NCBI GenBank assembly: GCA_013791905.1
Contig: VMSX01000011.1
Span: 372,001 to 436,000, forward strand
Direction of reading: 5' to 3'
DNA length: 64,000 bases
From: Rhodocyclaceae bacterium
GTDB lineage: Bacteria; Pseudomonadota; Gammaproteobacteria; Burkholderiales; Rhodocyclaceae
Below the pieces are notes generated by a model. The model was not told the DNA's origin, searched no databases, and saw only the letters and a list, made by a program, of their open reading frames with translations. The position numbers and the translations under genes are program-made. Each line of letters begins with the position of its first letter. Within the stretch, counting starts at the first letter, position 1. This document shows positions 42,186 to 52,562 of this stretch, piece by piece.

Positions 42186-43184
42186 GTGGAGCGGATCAAG
42201 CAAATTCAGGACTGGCTGGCGGCACAATTCCCTGAACGACTGTTTACCCTGGCGCCCGCCTCCAATGACGCCAGTTTCCGTAGCTATCTGCGCGTCACGT
42301 TCGCCGACGGCGAAACACTGATTGTCATGGACGCGCCGCCGGCCCACGAAGACGTGCGCCCCTGGCTGCATGTACAGCAATTGTTCAGCAGTGCCGGCGC
42401 CAACGTGCCGGCAGTACTGGCGCAGGATCTGGCACGGGGATTTCTGTTGATTTCAGACCTTGGATCGACCACCTATCTGGCTGCGCTGACCGCCGCCAGT
42501 GACCCCGACGCACTGTACCGCGCCGCCATCGACACGTTGATCGTCATTCAGCACGCCAGCCGGCCCGACGCGTTGCCCGCCTACGACCGGACGCTGCTCA
42601 AGCGTGAACTCGATCTGTTCCCCGACTGGTACATCGGCAAGCATGTGCCGATCAATTTCGGCAACGAACAGCGCAACGCATTGGCGGCCGTGTTTGACAA
42701 AATCGTCGCCGTAAATCTGGCCGAGCCGCAGGTCTCTGTACACCGTGACTATCACTCGCGCAACCTGATGGACACCGGGGCGGCACCAGGCGTGATCGAT
42801 TTTCAGGACGCCGTCTACGGCCCGATCAGCTACGACCTCGTTTCACTGCTGAAGGATGCCTACATCGAGTGGGACGAGGAACGTACGCTCGACTGGCTGG
42901 TGCGCTACTGGGAAAAGGCCAGAAAGGCCGGCCTGCCGGTGCGCGCCGACTTTGGCGAATTCTTCCGCGATTACGAGTGGATGGGCGTGCAACGGCACGT
43001 CAAGGTGCTGGGCATCTTCGCCCGCCTGTGCCACCGCGATGGCAAGGACGGCTACCTCAAGGACATGCCGCTGGTGGCGAAGTACCTGCGCACGGCCTGC
43101 TCGCGTTACGCTGAGCTGTTTCCGCTGCTGCGCCTGCTGGATCAGCTTGAAAACCGTCAGGTCCAGGTCGGCTACACCTTCTGA
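42186..43184 (+). CDS. amgK: N-acetylmuramate/N-acetylglucosamine 1-kinase
   Basis: Phosphorylates the anomeric hydroxyl of MurNAc (and GlcNAc) in cell-wall recycling. Aminoglycoside phosphotransferase fold, 332 aa from GTG 42186: FRSYLRVTFADGETLIVMDA, the catalytic loop VHRDYHSRNLM and metal motif VIDFQDAVYGPISYDL. It is followed by murU and sits beside lptD/surA, exactly as amgK-murU do in Pseudomonas, which supports the assignment over an antibiotic-resistance kinase. Confidence 0.9.
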   Translation: MERIKQIQDWLAAQFPERLFTLAPASNDASFRSYLRVTFADGETLIVMDAPPAHEDVRPWLHVQQLFSSAGANVPAVLAQDLARGFLLISDLGSTTYLAALTAASDPDALYRAAIDTLIVIQHASRPDALPAYDRTLLKRELDLFPDWYIGKHVPINFGNEQRNALAAVFDKIVAVNLAEPQVSVHRDYHSRNLMDTGAAPGVIDFQDAVYGPISYDLVSLLKDAYIEWDEERTLDWLVRYWEKARKAGLPVRADFGEFFRDYEWMGVQRHVKVLGIFARLCHRDGKDGYLKDMPLVAKYLRTACSRYAELFPLLRLLDQLENRQVQVGYTF

Positions 43185-43943
<759 letters not shown>

Positions 43944-43953
43944 GATCAAATTC

Positions 43954-45273
43954 ATGAACATCACGCCGTTCCACCAGCGCCGACTTTCGCTGCTTGAGCA
44001 CATGCAAGCAGGCGTGGCAGTCATCCCCACCGCGCCGGAACATTTGCGCAATCGCGACACCAGTTTCCCGTATCGCGCCGACAGCTATTTTCATTACCTG
44101 ACCGGCTTCCCCGAGCCCGAAGCCGTGCTGGTGCTGGTTGCCGGCAGCCAGCCGCAATCGATCCTGTTCTGCCGTGACAAGGACATCGACAAGGAAATCT
44201 GGGATGGCTTTCGTTACGGGCCGGACGCGGCGCGCGAAACCTTCGGTTGTGACGCTGCATTTTCGATCAAGGAATTCGACAGCAAGCTCGCGGAACTGCT
44301 GGCCGACCAGCCCGCGCTGTGGTTCTCGATCGGTCATGACGCCGGCTGGGATGCACGGATCGCTGCCGCCCTGAATACCGTGCGTGCCCAGACGCGCGCC
44401 GGCAAAACCGCGCCGGCCGTGATCCACGACGTACGCGCCCGCCTCGACGAGATGCGCCTCGTCAAGGACGAATATGAAATCGCCCTGATGCAAAAGGCCG
44501 CCACCATCGCCTGCACCGCCCATCGGCGCGCCATGCGGTTTACCGCAGCCGGAAAATTCGAATACGAAGTCGAGGCCGAGTTCCTGCACGAATTCCGGCG
44601 CCACGGCAGCCAGTACCCGGCCTATTCGCCGATTGTCGCTGGCGGTGCCAATGCCTGCATCCTGCATTATGTGGAAAACAACCAACCCCTCAAGGCAGGT
44701 GAACTGCTGCTGATCGATGCCGGCTGCGAAATCGACGGCTATGCCAGCGACATCACGCGGACCTTTCCGGTCAGCGGCCGCTTTTCCGGACCGCAGGCCG
44801 ACGTGTATCAAATGGTGCTTGCCGCGCAAGCGGCAGCCATTGCGGCGATCCGTCCCGGCGCGACATTTCTCGATCCGCACACCGCTGCGGTGCGGGTGCT
44901 GGCGCAGGGCATGCTCGACCTGAAACTGCTCGATGGCAATCTCGACGGCGTGATCGAAATGGAGGCCTACAAGCGCTTCTACATGCACCGCACCGGCCAC
45001 TGGCTGGGCATGGACGTGCATGACGCCGGTACCTACCGTTCCGGCCCAAGTGACAACGACTGGCGCGTGCTGGCGCCCGGCATGCTGCTCACCGTCGAAC
45101 CGGGGTGCTACATCCGTCCCGCCGACGATGTGCCTGAAGCCTTCTGGAACATCGGCGTGCGCATTGAGGACGATGCGCTGGTAACACAAAGCGGTTGCGA
45201 AATCATCACCGCCGCTGCGCCGAAGACCATCGCCGACATCGAAGCATTGATGCGCGATGCCATACATGCCTGA
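43954..45273 (+). CDS. pepP: Xaa-Pro aminopeptidase
   Basis: Removes N-terminal residues that precede proline. M24B metallopeptidase, 439 aa: N-terminal creatinase-type domain (FPYRADSYFHYLTGFPEPEA), metal ligands in LLIDAGCEIDGYASDITRTF (Asp/Asp), HRTGHWLGMDVHD (His), LTVEPGCY (Glu) and GVRIEDDALV (Glu). It starts 10 nt after murU and precedes ubiH, as in E. coli. Confidence 0.95.
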   Translation: MNITPFHQRRLSLLEHMQAGVAVIPTAPEHLRNRDTSFPYRADSYFHYLTGFPEPEAVLVLVAGSQPQSILFCRDKDIDKEIWDGFRYGPDAARETFGCDAAFSIKEFDSKLAELLADQPALWFSIGHDAGWDARIAAALNTVRAQTRAGKTAPAVIHDVRARLDEMRLVKDEYEIALMQKAATIACTAHRRAMRFTAAGKFEYEVEAEFLHEFRRHGSQYPAYSPIVAGGANACILHYVENNQPLKAGELLLIDAGCEIDGYASDITRTFPVSGRFSGPQADVYQMVLAAQAAAIAAIRPGATFLDPHTAAVRVLAQGMLDLKLLDGNLDGVIEMEAYKRFYMHRTGHWLGMDVHDAGTYRSGPSDNDWRVLAPGMLLTVEPGCYIRPADDVPEAFWNIGVRIEDDALVTQSGCEIITAAAPKTIADIEALMRDAIHA

Positions 45274-46465
45274 TGCGAGCGCAGCGAGCCTGAGCAGTCG
45301 CCCTCTTCCCCAAGAAGGGGGACGGAGGGATGGGGGCCTGGAAATCGGCAACACCGATGATGGCAACCGCAAGGTTGCCATCATCGGCGGCGGGCCAGCG
45401 GGAATGGCCTTGGCACTGGCGTTGCACCAACAGGGTATCAACAGCGATATTTTCGACGCCCGCACGCGCGGCGCGGCAAAGAACGACAAACGTATTCTCG
45501 CGCTCTCCTACGGTACGCGCCAGATCCTCGAACGCCTCGGCGTCTGGAACGGCATCCCCGCTACCGCCATCGACGCCATCCACATCTCGCAACGCGGGCG
45601 ACTGGGGCGCACCCGGCTGACGGCGCGCGCTGAAGGCGTGCCGGCACTGGGCTACGTGCTTAATGCCGGCGACCTTGCCGCAGCCTTGGACACGGCGGTC
45701 GCCCAAGCAGGCATCCCCTACCAGGAGAAGAGAAAAGTCGGCGTTGGCGATACGGCGCAGTACGCGCTCACCGCCTGGGCCGAAGGTGTCGTGGCAGACG
45801 ACGCTGCCACGGTGCGCGACTATGATCAGCTTGCCGTGCTGTGCACGGCCACCACCCATGAGCCGCACCACCACACCGCATGGGAGCGCTTTACCCCGGA
45901 CGGGCCGCTGGCGCTGTTGCCCTATGGAATAGACAAAGGCAATCAGTATGCCGTCGTCTTTACCTGCAGTACCGCAGATGCCACGCAACTCGCCGCACAG
46001 GGCGATGCCGACTTTCTGGCGCGGCTGCAAAACCAGTTCGGCACGCGCCTCACATTTACCGCCGTCGGCCCGCGCATCAGTTACGCGCTCGGCCTGCGCT
46101 ACCGTGAAAATATCGTCGCCGAGCGTCAGGTCTGGATCGGCAATGCCGCCCAGACCCTGCATCCGGTTGCCGGCCAAGGCTTCAACTTGGCCCTGCGCGA
46201 CATCTGGGACCTTGCCCAGGCACTGGGTGATCCAGCTTGCGCCGGCGATCCGGGCAACGCTACTGCACTGGCAAATTACGTCGCCTGCCGCCGCCTCGAT
46301 CGCCACGCAACGATCCGCTTCACCGACGGCCTGACCCGCCTCTTTTCCAACGACTTCCCGCCGCTCGCCCATGCCCGCGGTGCTGCCTTGCTGGCGCTCG
46401 ACCTGCTGCCGCCGCTACGCTCATTTGTCGCCCGGCGCATGATGTTCGGCGCGCGCGCCTGGTAG
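45257..46465 (+). CDS. ubiH: UbiH-type FAD monooxygenase with repeat-derived N-terminus
   Basis: Ubiquinone-pathway hydroxylase by family and by its place after pepP. The FAD motif VAIIGGGPAGMALALALHQQ begins only at residue about 39, and UbiH-specific GNAAQTLHPVAGQGFNLALR is near the C-terminus. Starts at ATG 45257 or 45266 overlap pepP, and residues about 5-32 (ASAASLSSRPLPQEGGRRDG) are encoded by an R1 fragment. Between AGIPYQ and RDYDQLAVL the protein is much shorter than relatives and carries the R2 peptide KVGVGDTAQ. The usual ADG motif reads VVADDAATV, so activity may be altered. Confidence 0.85.
   Translation: MPYMPDASAASLSSRPLPQEGGRRDGGLEIGNTDDGNRKVAIIGGGPAGMALALALHQQGINSDIFDARTRGAAKNDKRILALSYGTRQILERLGVWNGIPATAIDAIHISQRGRLGRTRLTARAEGVPALGYVLNAGDLAAALDTAVAQAGIPYQEKRKVGVGDTAQYALTAWAEGVVADDAATVRDYDQLAVLCTATTHEPHHHTAWERFTPDGPLALLPYGIDKGNQYAVVFTCSTADATQLAAQGDADFLARLQNQFGTRLTFTAVGPRISYALGLRYRENIVAERQVWIGNAAQTLHPVAGQGFNLALRDIWDLAQALGDPACAGDPGNATALANYVACRRLDRHATIRFTDGLTRLFSNDFPPLAHARGAALLALDLLPPLRSFVARRMMFGARAW
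45274..45337 (-). repeat. Partial R1 element at the ubiH 5' end
   Basis: CGAGCGCAGCGAGCC (inverse M2) is followed by CCCTCTTCCCCAAGAAGGGG (M1-type hairpin) and ACGGAGGGATGGGGGCC. The M5 core is missing. It starts at the pepP stop and is translated as the ubiH N-terminus. Confidence 0.75.
45734..45757 (+). repeat. R2 element inside ubiH
   Basis: AAAGTCGGCG then TTGGCGATACGGCG differs from the R2 unit at about three positions and is read in the standard frame as KVGVGDTA. It marks the place where UbiH is shorter than its relatives. Confidence 0.55.
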
Positions 46466-46489
46466 CGTGCGAGTCACCCACCATTCCAG

Positions 46490-46545
46490 AACCTTGCCGC
46501 CGGGCCGCCCCAAGGCAAGATGAAACGCGGTGCAGCCGCAACCGG
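46490..46545 (-). repeat. R1 element (partial) between ubiH and dusB
   Basis: The inverse core GCCGGGCCGCCCCAA (46498-46512) lies between arms CTTGCC and GGCAAG, followed by GCGGTGCAGCCGCAACCGGG (M4). M1-M3 are not recognisable. This is the clearest copy lying against the direction of its upstream gene. Confidence 0.8.
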
Positions 46546-46684
46546 GTCATCGTTGCGACAGGACAAGGGCAGCGACTGACGATTAAGCATCGGGCTACTA
46601 CGGCGGCAGACCGTTGCTGCACATTTTCAAGCGACAGTAGTAAAATTCCCATTCTCGCTGCCCGGCCACTCTTTCACAACCGCA

Positions 46685-47683
46685 ATGGACTATCTCGGCT
46701 TCACGCTGCGCAATAATTTGTTCGTCGCACCGATGGCCGGGGTGACGGATCGACCGTTTCGCCAGTTGTGCAAAAAACTCGGCGCCGGCCTGGCCGTATC
46801 GGAGATGGTCACCTCCAACTCATTACTCTACGGCAGCGCCAAGACGCGGCGGCGCGCCGACCACACCGGCGAGGTCGATCCGATCGTCGTGCAGATCGCC
46901 GGCGCCGACCCCGCAATGCTGGCGCTGGCCGCGCGCTACAACGTCGAGCGCGGCGCGCAGATCGTCGACATCAACATGGGTTGCCCGGCCAAGAAGATCT
47001 GCAACGTCATGGCCGGTTCGGCACTGATGCAGAACGAACCGCTGGTGGCGCAGATTCTCGACGCCGTGGTGGCCGCCGTGCCGGACACGCCGGTAACCCT
47101 GAAATTTCGCACCGGCTGGAACAGCACCAACAAGAACGCGCCGAACATCGCGCGCATTGCCGAGGATTGTGGCGTGCGCGCCATCGCCATCCATGGCCGC
47201 ACCCGTGCCGACCAGTATCAGGGCGCCGCCGAATACGACACCATCGCGCTGGTGAAGTCGCAGGTGAAGATTCCGGTCATCGCCAACGGTGACATCACCT
47301 GCCCGCAGAAAGCCCGGGAAGTCCTCGACTACACCCGCGCCGATGGCGTCATGATCGGCCGCGCGGCGCAGGGTCGGCCCTGGTTGTTCCGCGAGATCGA
47401 ACATTTCCTCGCCACCGGCGCCGTCCTGCCAGCACCGACTTTTGTCGAGATTCACACCATCTTGCGCGCCCATCTCGCCGACCTGTATGCGTTTTACGGC
47501 GAGGAGACCGGGGTCCGGATTGCCCGCAAGCACATCAGTTGGTACACCAAGGGCATCGTCGGTGCGGCACACTTCCGCCATGCGATGAACCAGCTGGACA
47601 ACGTCGCTGCGCAACTGGATGCTGCGGATGAATTCTTTCTTGGCGCCGCCAATGACCAGCTAACGTATATGGATGCCGCATGA
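46685..47683 (+). CDS. dusB: tRNA-dihydrouridine synthase B
   Basis: Reduces specific uridines in tRNA D-loops with FMN and NADPH. 332 aa: FVAPMAGVTDRPFRQLCKKL, INMGCPAKKICNVMAGSALM (catalytic Cys), TLKFRTGW, AIHGRTRADQYQGAAEYDTI and DGVMIGRAAQGRPWLF. The tail region carries AVLPAPTFVEIH over an R2-like stretch. It overlaps fis by 4 nt, the classical dusB-fis operon. Confidence 0.96.
   Translation: MDYLGFTLRNNLFVAPMAGVTDRPFRQLCKKLGAGLAVSEMVTSNSLLYGSAKTRRRADHTGEVDPIVVQIAGADPAMLALAARYNVERGAQIVDINMGCPAKKICNVMAGSALMQNEPLVAQILDAVVAAVPDTPVTLKFRTGWNSTNKNAPNIARIAEDCGVRAIAIHGRTRADQYQGAAEYDTIALVKSQVKIPVIANGDITCPQKAREVLDYTRADGVMIGRAAQGRPWLFREIEHFLATGAVLPAPTFVEIHTILRAHLADLYAFYGEETGVRIARKHISWYTKGIVGAAHFRHAMNQLDNVAAQLDAADEFFLGAANDQLTYMDAA
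47418..47443 (-). repeat. R2-like stretch inside dusB
   Basis: GCGCCGTCCTGCCAGC then ACCGACTTTT is one base away from the R2 unit and is read AVLPAPTF. DusB proteins often have LPPP-type residues after ATG here, so insertion is uncertain. Confidence 0.5.
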
Positions 47684-47919
47684 GCAATGAACTAGCCGAT
47701 TGCATTCGTCGCAATCTCAACCGTTATTTCCGCGACCTCGATGGCGAATCGCCGCACGCCATTTACGACATGGTGATCGCCAGCGTCGAACCGCCCATGC
47801 TTGAGGTCGTCATGAAGCAGGCCAAGGGCAACCAGACCACCGCTGCCGAAATGCTCGGCATCAGCCGCAGCACCCTGCGCCGCAAACTCGCCCAATACAA
47901 CTTGGACAACCCCTCCTGA
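47680..47919 (+). CDS. fis: DNA-binding protein Fis
   Basis: Nucleoid-associated regulator. 79 aa: the conserved C-terminal helix-turn-helix KQAKGNQTTAAEMLGISRST then LRRKLAQYNL, preceded by the dimerisation helices. It is coupled to dusB by an ATGA overlap and followed 12 nt later by purH. Confidence 0.95.
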   Translation: MSNELADCIRRNLNRYFRDLDGESPHAIYDMVIASVEPPMLEVVMKQAKGNQTTAAEMLGISRSTLRRKLAQYNLDNPS

Positions 47920-47931
47920 ACAGGTGAACAC

Positions 47932-49515
47932 ATGAAAGTAACCCAAGCCCTCCTCAGTGTTTCCGACAAACACGGCGCAGTCGACTTTGCGCGCGAACTC
48001 GCCGCGCTCGGCATCAAGCTGCTGTCTACCGGCGGCACCGCCAAGCTGTTGCGCGATGCCGGCCTCGATGTCACCGACGTTTCCGACTACACCGGTTTTC
48101 CCGAAATGCTCGACGGTCGCGTCAAGACCCTGCATCCGAAAGTGCACGGCGGCATCCTCGGCATCCGCGGCAACGCGGAGCATGCGGCGACAATGGCCAA
48201 GCACAACATCCCGAACATCGACCTGGTCGTGGTGAATCTCTATCCGTTCCAGCAGGCGATTGCGAAGAAGGACTGCACGCTGACCGACGCCATCGAAAAC
48301 ATCGACATCGGCGGCCCGACCATGGTGCGCGCCGCGGCGAAAAACCACGGCAACGAGCAGGGCGGCTGCGCTGTCGTGACCGAGCCGGCCGACTACGCCG
48401 GCATCGTCGAGGAACTGAAGGCGAACCAGGGCAAAATCTCTTACACCACACGCTTTGCGCTGGCCAAGAAAGCCTTTGTGCACACCGCGCGCTACGATGG
48501 CGCCATCGCCAATTGGCTCACCAGCCTCGATGCCGACAACAAACCGACCACCTTCCCCGCGCGTTTGCAACTGGCCTTCGACAAGGCCGACACCATGCGC
48601 TACGGCGAGAACCCGCACCAGCAGGCCGCGTTTTATCGCGAACCGACAACGGTACTGGGCAGCATCGCCAGCTACCAGCAATTGCAGGGCAAGGAGCTTT
48701 CCTACAACAACATCGGCGACGCCGATGCGGCCTGGGAAGCGGTCAAGGCATTCGGTAAGGATGACGCGGCGGCAACCTGCGTCATCGTCAAGCATGCCAA
48801 CCCCTGCGGCGTGGCGCTCGCCGCCACCGCCGAGGAAGCCTACCGGCGCGCCTTCTCGACCGACCCGACCTCGGCGTTTGGCGGCATCATCGCCTTCAAC
48901 TGCGCCATCGACAAAGCCACGGCCGAAGCGGTCGCCGGCCAGTTCGCCGAAGTCATCATCGCGCCGGAAATCACCACCGAGGCGCGCCAGGTCTTCGGCG
49001 CCAAGCAAAACCTGCGCGTCCTGGTCGTGCCGATGGGCAGCAGTACTGGCGCCTTCGACTTCAAGCGTGTCGGCGGCGGCCTGTTGGTGCAGACGGCCGA
49101 CGAAGGGCGCATCGTCCAGAGTGATGTCAAGATCGTCACCAAGCGCGTGCCGACCGAACAGGAAATGCGCGACATGCTGTTCGCCTGGCGCGTCGCCAAG
49201 TATGTCAAGTCCAACGCCATTGTTTACTGCCGTGACGGCATGACGGTCGGCGTCGGTGCCGGCCAGATGAGCCGCGTCGACTCAGCGCGCATCGCCGCGC
49301 TCAAGGCCGAGAACAACAAGATGACGGTCAAGGGCTCGGTGGTGGCATCGGATGCCTTCTTCCCCTTCCGCGACGGCCTCGACGTGCTGGCCCAAGCCGG
49401 CGCCACGGCGGTGATCCAGCCCGGCGGTTCGGTGCGTGACGCCGAAGTGATCGCTGCCGCCGACGAGCAGAACATCGCCATGGTGTTCACCGGCTTCCGC
49501 CACTTCCGCCACTAA
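47932..49515 (+). CDS. purH: Bifunctional AICAR formyltransferase/IMP cyclohydrolase
   Basis: Performs the last two steps of IMP synthesis. 527 aa: N-terminal MGS-like cyclohydrolase ([49 protein letters not shown]) and C-terminal formyltransferase ([59 protein letters not shown]). It is followed 3 nt later by purD. Confidence 0.97.
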   Translation: MKVTQALLSVSDKHGAVDFARELAALGIKLLSTGGTAKLLRDAGLDVTDVSDYTGFPEMLDGRVKTLHPKVHGGILGIRGNAEHAATMAKHNIPNIDLVVVNLYPFQQAIAKKDCTLTDAIENIDIGGPTMVRAAAKNHGNEQGGCAVVTEPADYAGIVEELKANQGKISYTTRFALAKKAFVHTARYDGAIANWLTSLDADNKPTTFPARLQLAFDKADTMRYGENPHQQAAFYREPTTVLGSIASYQQLQGKELSYNNIGDADAAWEAVKAFGKDDAAATCVIVKHANPCGVALAATAEEAYRRAFSTDPTSAFGGIIAFNCAIDKATAEAVAGQFAEVIIAPEITTEARQVFGAKQNLRVLVVPMGSSTGAFDFKRVGGGLLVQTADEGRIVQSDVKIVTKRVPTEQEMRDMLFAWRVAKYVKSNAIVYCRDGMTVGVGAGQMSRVDSARIAALKAENNKMTVKGSVVASDAFFPFRDGLDVLAQAGATAVIQPGGSVRDAEVIAAADEQNIAMVFTGFRHFRH

Positions 49516-49518
49516 GCC

Positions 49519-50790
49519 ATGAAATTACTCGTCATCGGTTCCGGCGGTCGCGAACATGCGCTGGCCTGGCGGCTGGCGCAGTCAGAAAAAATTCAGAAAG
49601 TCTATGTCGCGCCCGGCAATGCCGGCACGGCGCGTGAAGACGGCCTGGAAAACCTGGCGATCACCGCCATCCCCGATCTCATCGCCTTTGCGCGCGACAA
49701 TGGCATCCACGCCACCGTGGTCGGGCCGGAGGCACCGCTTGCCGCTGGCGTGGTCGACGCATTCCGCCTTGCCGGCCTGCGCATCTTCGGCCCGACGCAA
49801 GCCGCCGCGCAACTCGAAAGCTCGAAAGACTTCGCCAAGCAGTTCATGCACCGCCATGGCATTGCCACGGCAAAATTCCGCACCTTCACCGACGCTGCCG
49901 AGGCGCACGCCTATCTCGACGCCGAAGGCGCACCCATCGTCATCAAGGCCGACGGTCTGGCGGCCGGCAAGGGCGTGGTCGTCGCCATGGACATCGCTAC
50001 TGCGCACCGCGCCATTGACGACATGCTGGCCGGCAACAAGCTGGGCGCGGCGGGCAGCCGGGTTGTCATCGAGGAGTTTCTCGACGGCGAAGAGGCCAGT
50101 TTCATCGTCATGGCCGACGGCCACCATGTGCTGGCGCTCGCCACCAGCCAGGATCACAAGCGGCTGAAGGACAACGATGAAGGGCCCAACACGGGTGGCA
50201 TGGGCGCCTATTCGCCTGCCCCTGTGGTCACCCCCGAGATCCACGCCCGCGTCATGCGCGAGGTGATCATGCCGACCATCCATGGCATGGAGAAGGACGG
50301 CATCCTGTTCACCGGCTTCCTTTACGCCGGCCTGATGATCAAGCCCGACGGCAGTCTGAAGGTGCTCGAATTCAACTGCCGCATGGGTGACCCCGAAACG
50401 CAGCCGATCATGCTGCGCCTGAAAAGCGACCTCGTGGCGCTCATCGATGCCGCCATCGACGGCCGGCTGGACAAGGTCGAGGCCGATTGGGATCGGCGCG
50501 TCGCGCTTGGCATCGTGCTGGCCGCGCACAACTATCCCGACACCCCGCGCAGCGGCGATGTCATTCACGGCCTCGGAAAAACAGATGCCGACAGCCATGT
50601 CTTTCACGCCGGCACCACGCTCAGTGGCAATGGTGAAGTCGTCACTGCCGGCGGTCGCGTCCTGTGCATCACCACCCTCGGCGACACGGTCCGTTCAGCA
50701 CAAAAACGCGCCCACGAAATTGCCGACAATATCCGCTTTGATGGCATGCAGTTCCGCCGCGACATCGGATTCCGCGCCATCAAGCGTTGA
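49519..50790 (+). CDS. purD: Phosphoribosylamine-glycine ligase
   Basis: Makes glycinamide ribonucleotide. ATP-grasp enzyme, 423 aa: MKLLVIGSGGREHALAWRL, VVGPEAPLAAGVVDAF, IVIKADGLAAGKGVVVAMD, SQDHKRLKDNDEGPNTGGMG and KVLEFNCRMGDPETQPIMLR. It lies directly downstream of purH. Confidence 0.97.
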   Translation: MKLLVIGSGGREHALAWRLAQSEKIQKVYVAPGNAGTAREDGLENLAITAIPDLIAFARDNGIHATVVGPEAPLAAGVVDAFRLAGLRIFGPTQAAAQLESSKDFAKQFMHRHGIATAKFRTFTDAAEAHAYLDAEGAPIVIKADGLAAGKGVVVAMDIATAHRAIDDMLAGNKLGAAGSRVVIEEFLDGEEASFIVMADGHHVLALATSQDHKRLKDNDEGPNTGGMGAYSPAPVVTPEIHARVMREVIMPTIHGMEKDGILFTGFLYAGLMIKPDGSLKVLEFNCRMGDPETQPIMLRLKSDLVALIDAAIDGRLDKVEADWDRRVALGIVLAAHNYPDTPRSGDVIHGLGKTDADSHVFHAGTTLSGNGEVVTAGGRVLCITTLGDTVRSAQKRAHEIADNIRFDGMQFRRDIGFRAIKR

Positions 50791-50805
50791 GGGGCCAACG
50801 GGGCG

Positions 50806-51261
50806 ATGCGCCTGTGGACGCTGCATCCCAAATATCTCGACGCGCGCGGCCTCGTTGCGCTCTGGCGTGAAGCACTGCTGGCCCAGGCCGTGCTGGGCGG
50901 AAAGACCCGTGGTTACACCCGGCATCCCCAGCTGATGCGCTTCCGCAATGCGCCATCGGCCATGGCCGCCATCGCGGCCTATCTGCAGGCCATCCATGCC
51001 GAAGCAACGCGGCGGGCTTATCGCTTCGACCAGACAAAGATTGTTTGCTGCGACCCCGCCGTACCCATCATGGCCACGCAAGGGCAACTGCACTACGAAT
51101 GGAGCCACCTCACGGCAAAGCTGCAAGTCCGTGACCCGGCTTGGTTGACCAGCCTGGCAGCCCTGGCCAGTCCAGAAACTCACCCGCTGTTTCATCTGGT
51201 GCCAGGACCGGTGGCAGAATGGGAGGTCTTATCTCAACTGCGTCCCGCAAGCTCAACCTAA
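50806..51261 (+). CDS. Pyrimidine-dimer DNA glycosylase-like protein
   Basis: A 151-aa member of the family related to T4 endonuclease V, which cuts at UV-induced pyrimidine dimers. Family start [20 protein letters not shown], then [20 protein letters not shown], a [12 protein letters not shown] stretch, and [15 protein letters not shown] near the end. Direct activity is not proved for bacterial homologues of this subgroup. It lies 15 nt after purD. Confidence 0.8.
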   Translation: MRLWTLHPKYLDARGLVALWREALLAQAVLGGKTRGYTRHPQLMRFRNAPSAMAAIAAYLQAIHAEATRRAYRFDQTKIVCCDPAVPIMATQGQLHYEWSHLTAKLQVRDPAWLTSLAALASPETHPLFHLVPGPVAEWEVLSQLRPASST

Positions 51262-51274
51262 CCGAGGAACGACC

Positions 51275-52201
51275 ATGGACACCACTACCATTCGCGCCTA
51301 CTTAACCGAACTTCAGGAACGCATCGTTACGGAACTGGAAACTTTCGACGGCATGCCGTTTCGTCGCGATGAGTGGGCGCGTCCCCAAGGTGGTGGTGGC
51401 ATTTCCAGGCTGATCGAAGGCGGCAACTTCTTTGAACGTGGCGGCGTGAATTTCTCGCACGTCACCGGCGATGCCCTGCCCGCCAGCGCTACCGCGCACC
51501 GCCCCGAACTGGCCGGCCGACACTGGGAAGCGCTGGGCGTTTCACTGGTGCTGCACCCGCAGAACCCGTACTGTCCGACCACGCACCTGAATGTGCGCAG
51601 CTTCGTTGCCACCCGCGCTGGCGAGGAACCGGTCTGGTGGTTTGGCGGCGGCATGGACCTCACGCCATATTATGGAGTCATCGAAGATGCGGTGCATTTC
51701 CACCAGACCTGCAAGGACGCCCTGGCGCCTTTCGGTACCGACACCCACGCCCGCTACAAGCAATGGTGCGACGAATATTTCTTCCTCAAGCACCGCAATG
51801 AACCGCGTGGCATCGGCGGCATTTTTTTCGATGATCTGAACCAAGGCGGCCCGGGCGGCGATGCTTCCACTCCCTGGTCATTTGACCGGTGTTTCGCCCT
51901 GACGCAAAGCGTCGGCGATCATTTCACGGCGGCCTACCTGCCGATCTGCGCGCGCCGCCGTGGCATCCCCTACGGCGAACGCGAACGCGACTTCCAGGCC
52001 TACCGGCGCGGCCGTTATGTAGAATTCAACCTGGTGTGGGATCGCGGCACGCTCTTCGGCCTGCAATCCGGCGGGCGCACCGAAGCGATCCTCATGTCGC
52101 TGCCGCCCATCGTCAAATGGCGCTACGACTGGCACCCGGAACCCGACAGCGCCGAAGACCGCCTCTACACCGACTTCCTGCCACCACGCACCTGGGTGTA
52201 G
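51275..52201 (+). CDS. hemF: Oxygen-dependent coproporphyrinogen III oxidase
   Basis: Decarboxylates coproporphyrinogen III to protoporphyrinogen IX using O2. 308 aa: [67 protein letters not shown] and [25 protein letters not shown] precedes the ATG. An R1 element begins 2-4 nt after the stop. Confidence 0.97.
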   Translation: MDTTTIRAYLTELQERIVTELETFDGMPFRRDEWARPQGGGGISRLIEGGNFFERGGVNFSHVTGDALPASATAHRPELAGRHWEALGVSLVLHPQNPYCPTTHLNVRSFVATRAGEEPVWWFGGGMDLTPYYGVIEDAVHFHQTCKDALAPFGTDTHARYKQWCDEYFFLKHRNEPRGIGGIFFDDLNQGGPGGDASTPWSFDRCFALTQSVGDHFTAAYLPICARRRGIPYGERERDFQAYRRGRYVEFNLVWDRGTLFGLQSGGRTEAILMSLPPIVKWRYDWHPEPDSAEDRLYTDFLPPRTWV

Positions 52202-52202
52202 A

Positions 52203-52347
52203 TCACCCGCCCCCCTTCGCCCCCCTCACGGGGGGTTCTCAACTGCTCGCTACGCTCGTCTATTACGGGGCGCATTATTTTTACTGAGGAGCGGGTTGCG
52301 GCTTTCGCCGCGTGCCGTCTCGCCTTGGGGCGGCCCGGCGGCGAGAC
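52203..52347 (+). repeat. R1 element (full type) after hemF
   Basis: CCCGCCCCCCTTCGCCCCCC, TCACGGGGGG, CTGCTCGCTACGCTCG, GCGGGTTGCGGCTTTCGCCG, then the core TTGGGGCGGCCCGGC (52325-52339) between GTCTCGCC and GGCGAGAC (8 bp). It lies in the hemF direction and faces an inverted copy at 52416. Confidence 0.92.
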
Positions 52348-52371
52348 TGCTGGGGTAGGATTGCGGATTTG

Positions 52372-52395
52372 AAAGTCGGCGCTGGCGGGACGGCG
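52372..52395 (+). repeat. R2 element (short form) between two R1 copies
   Basis: A perfect R2 unit, AAAGTCGGCG followed by CTGGCGGGACGGCG, stands in the 68-bp gap between the two inverted R1 elements. It is non-coding. Confidence 0.9.
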
Positions 52396-52415
52396 TTAAA
52401 TCCACATCTGTCGCA

Positions 52416-52562
52416 GCGTTTGCGCCGGGCCGCCCCAATCAAACGCGGCACGCGGCGAAAGCCGCAACCCGCACCCAAGCTTGAACGGGGGCGCCCCGTT
52501 ACTGACGAGCGCAGCGAGCCACAGTCACCTCCCCGAGAGGGGAGGATGGGAGGGGTGGGCCT
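52416..52562 (-). repeat. R1 element (full type) after hemY
   Basis: Minus-strand copy: inverse core GCCGGGCCGCCCCAA (52424-52438) between arms GCGTTTGC and TCAAACGC (7 of 8 pairs), then CGGCGAAAGCCGCAACCCGC, GGGGGCGCCCC, CGAGCGCAGCGAGCC and CTCCCCGAGAGGGGAGG. hemY stops at the TGA within this element (52525-52527), so its last residues come from M1. Confidence 0.9.
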
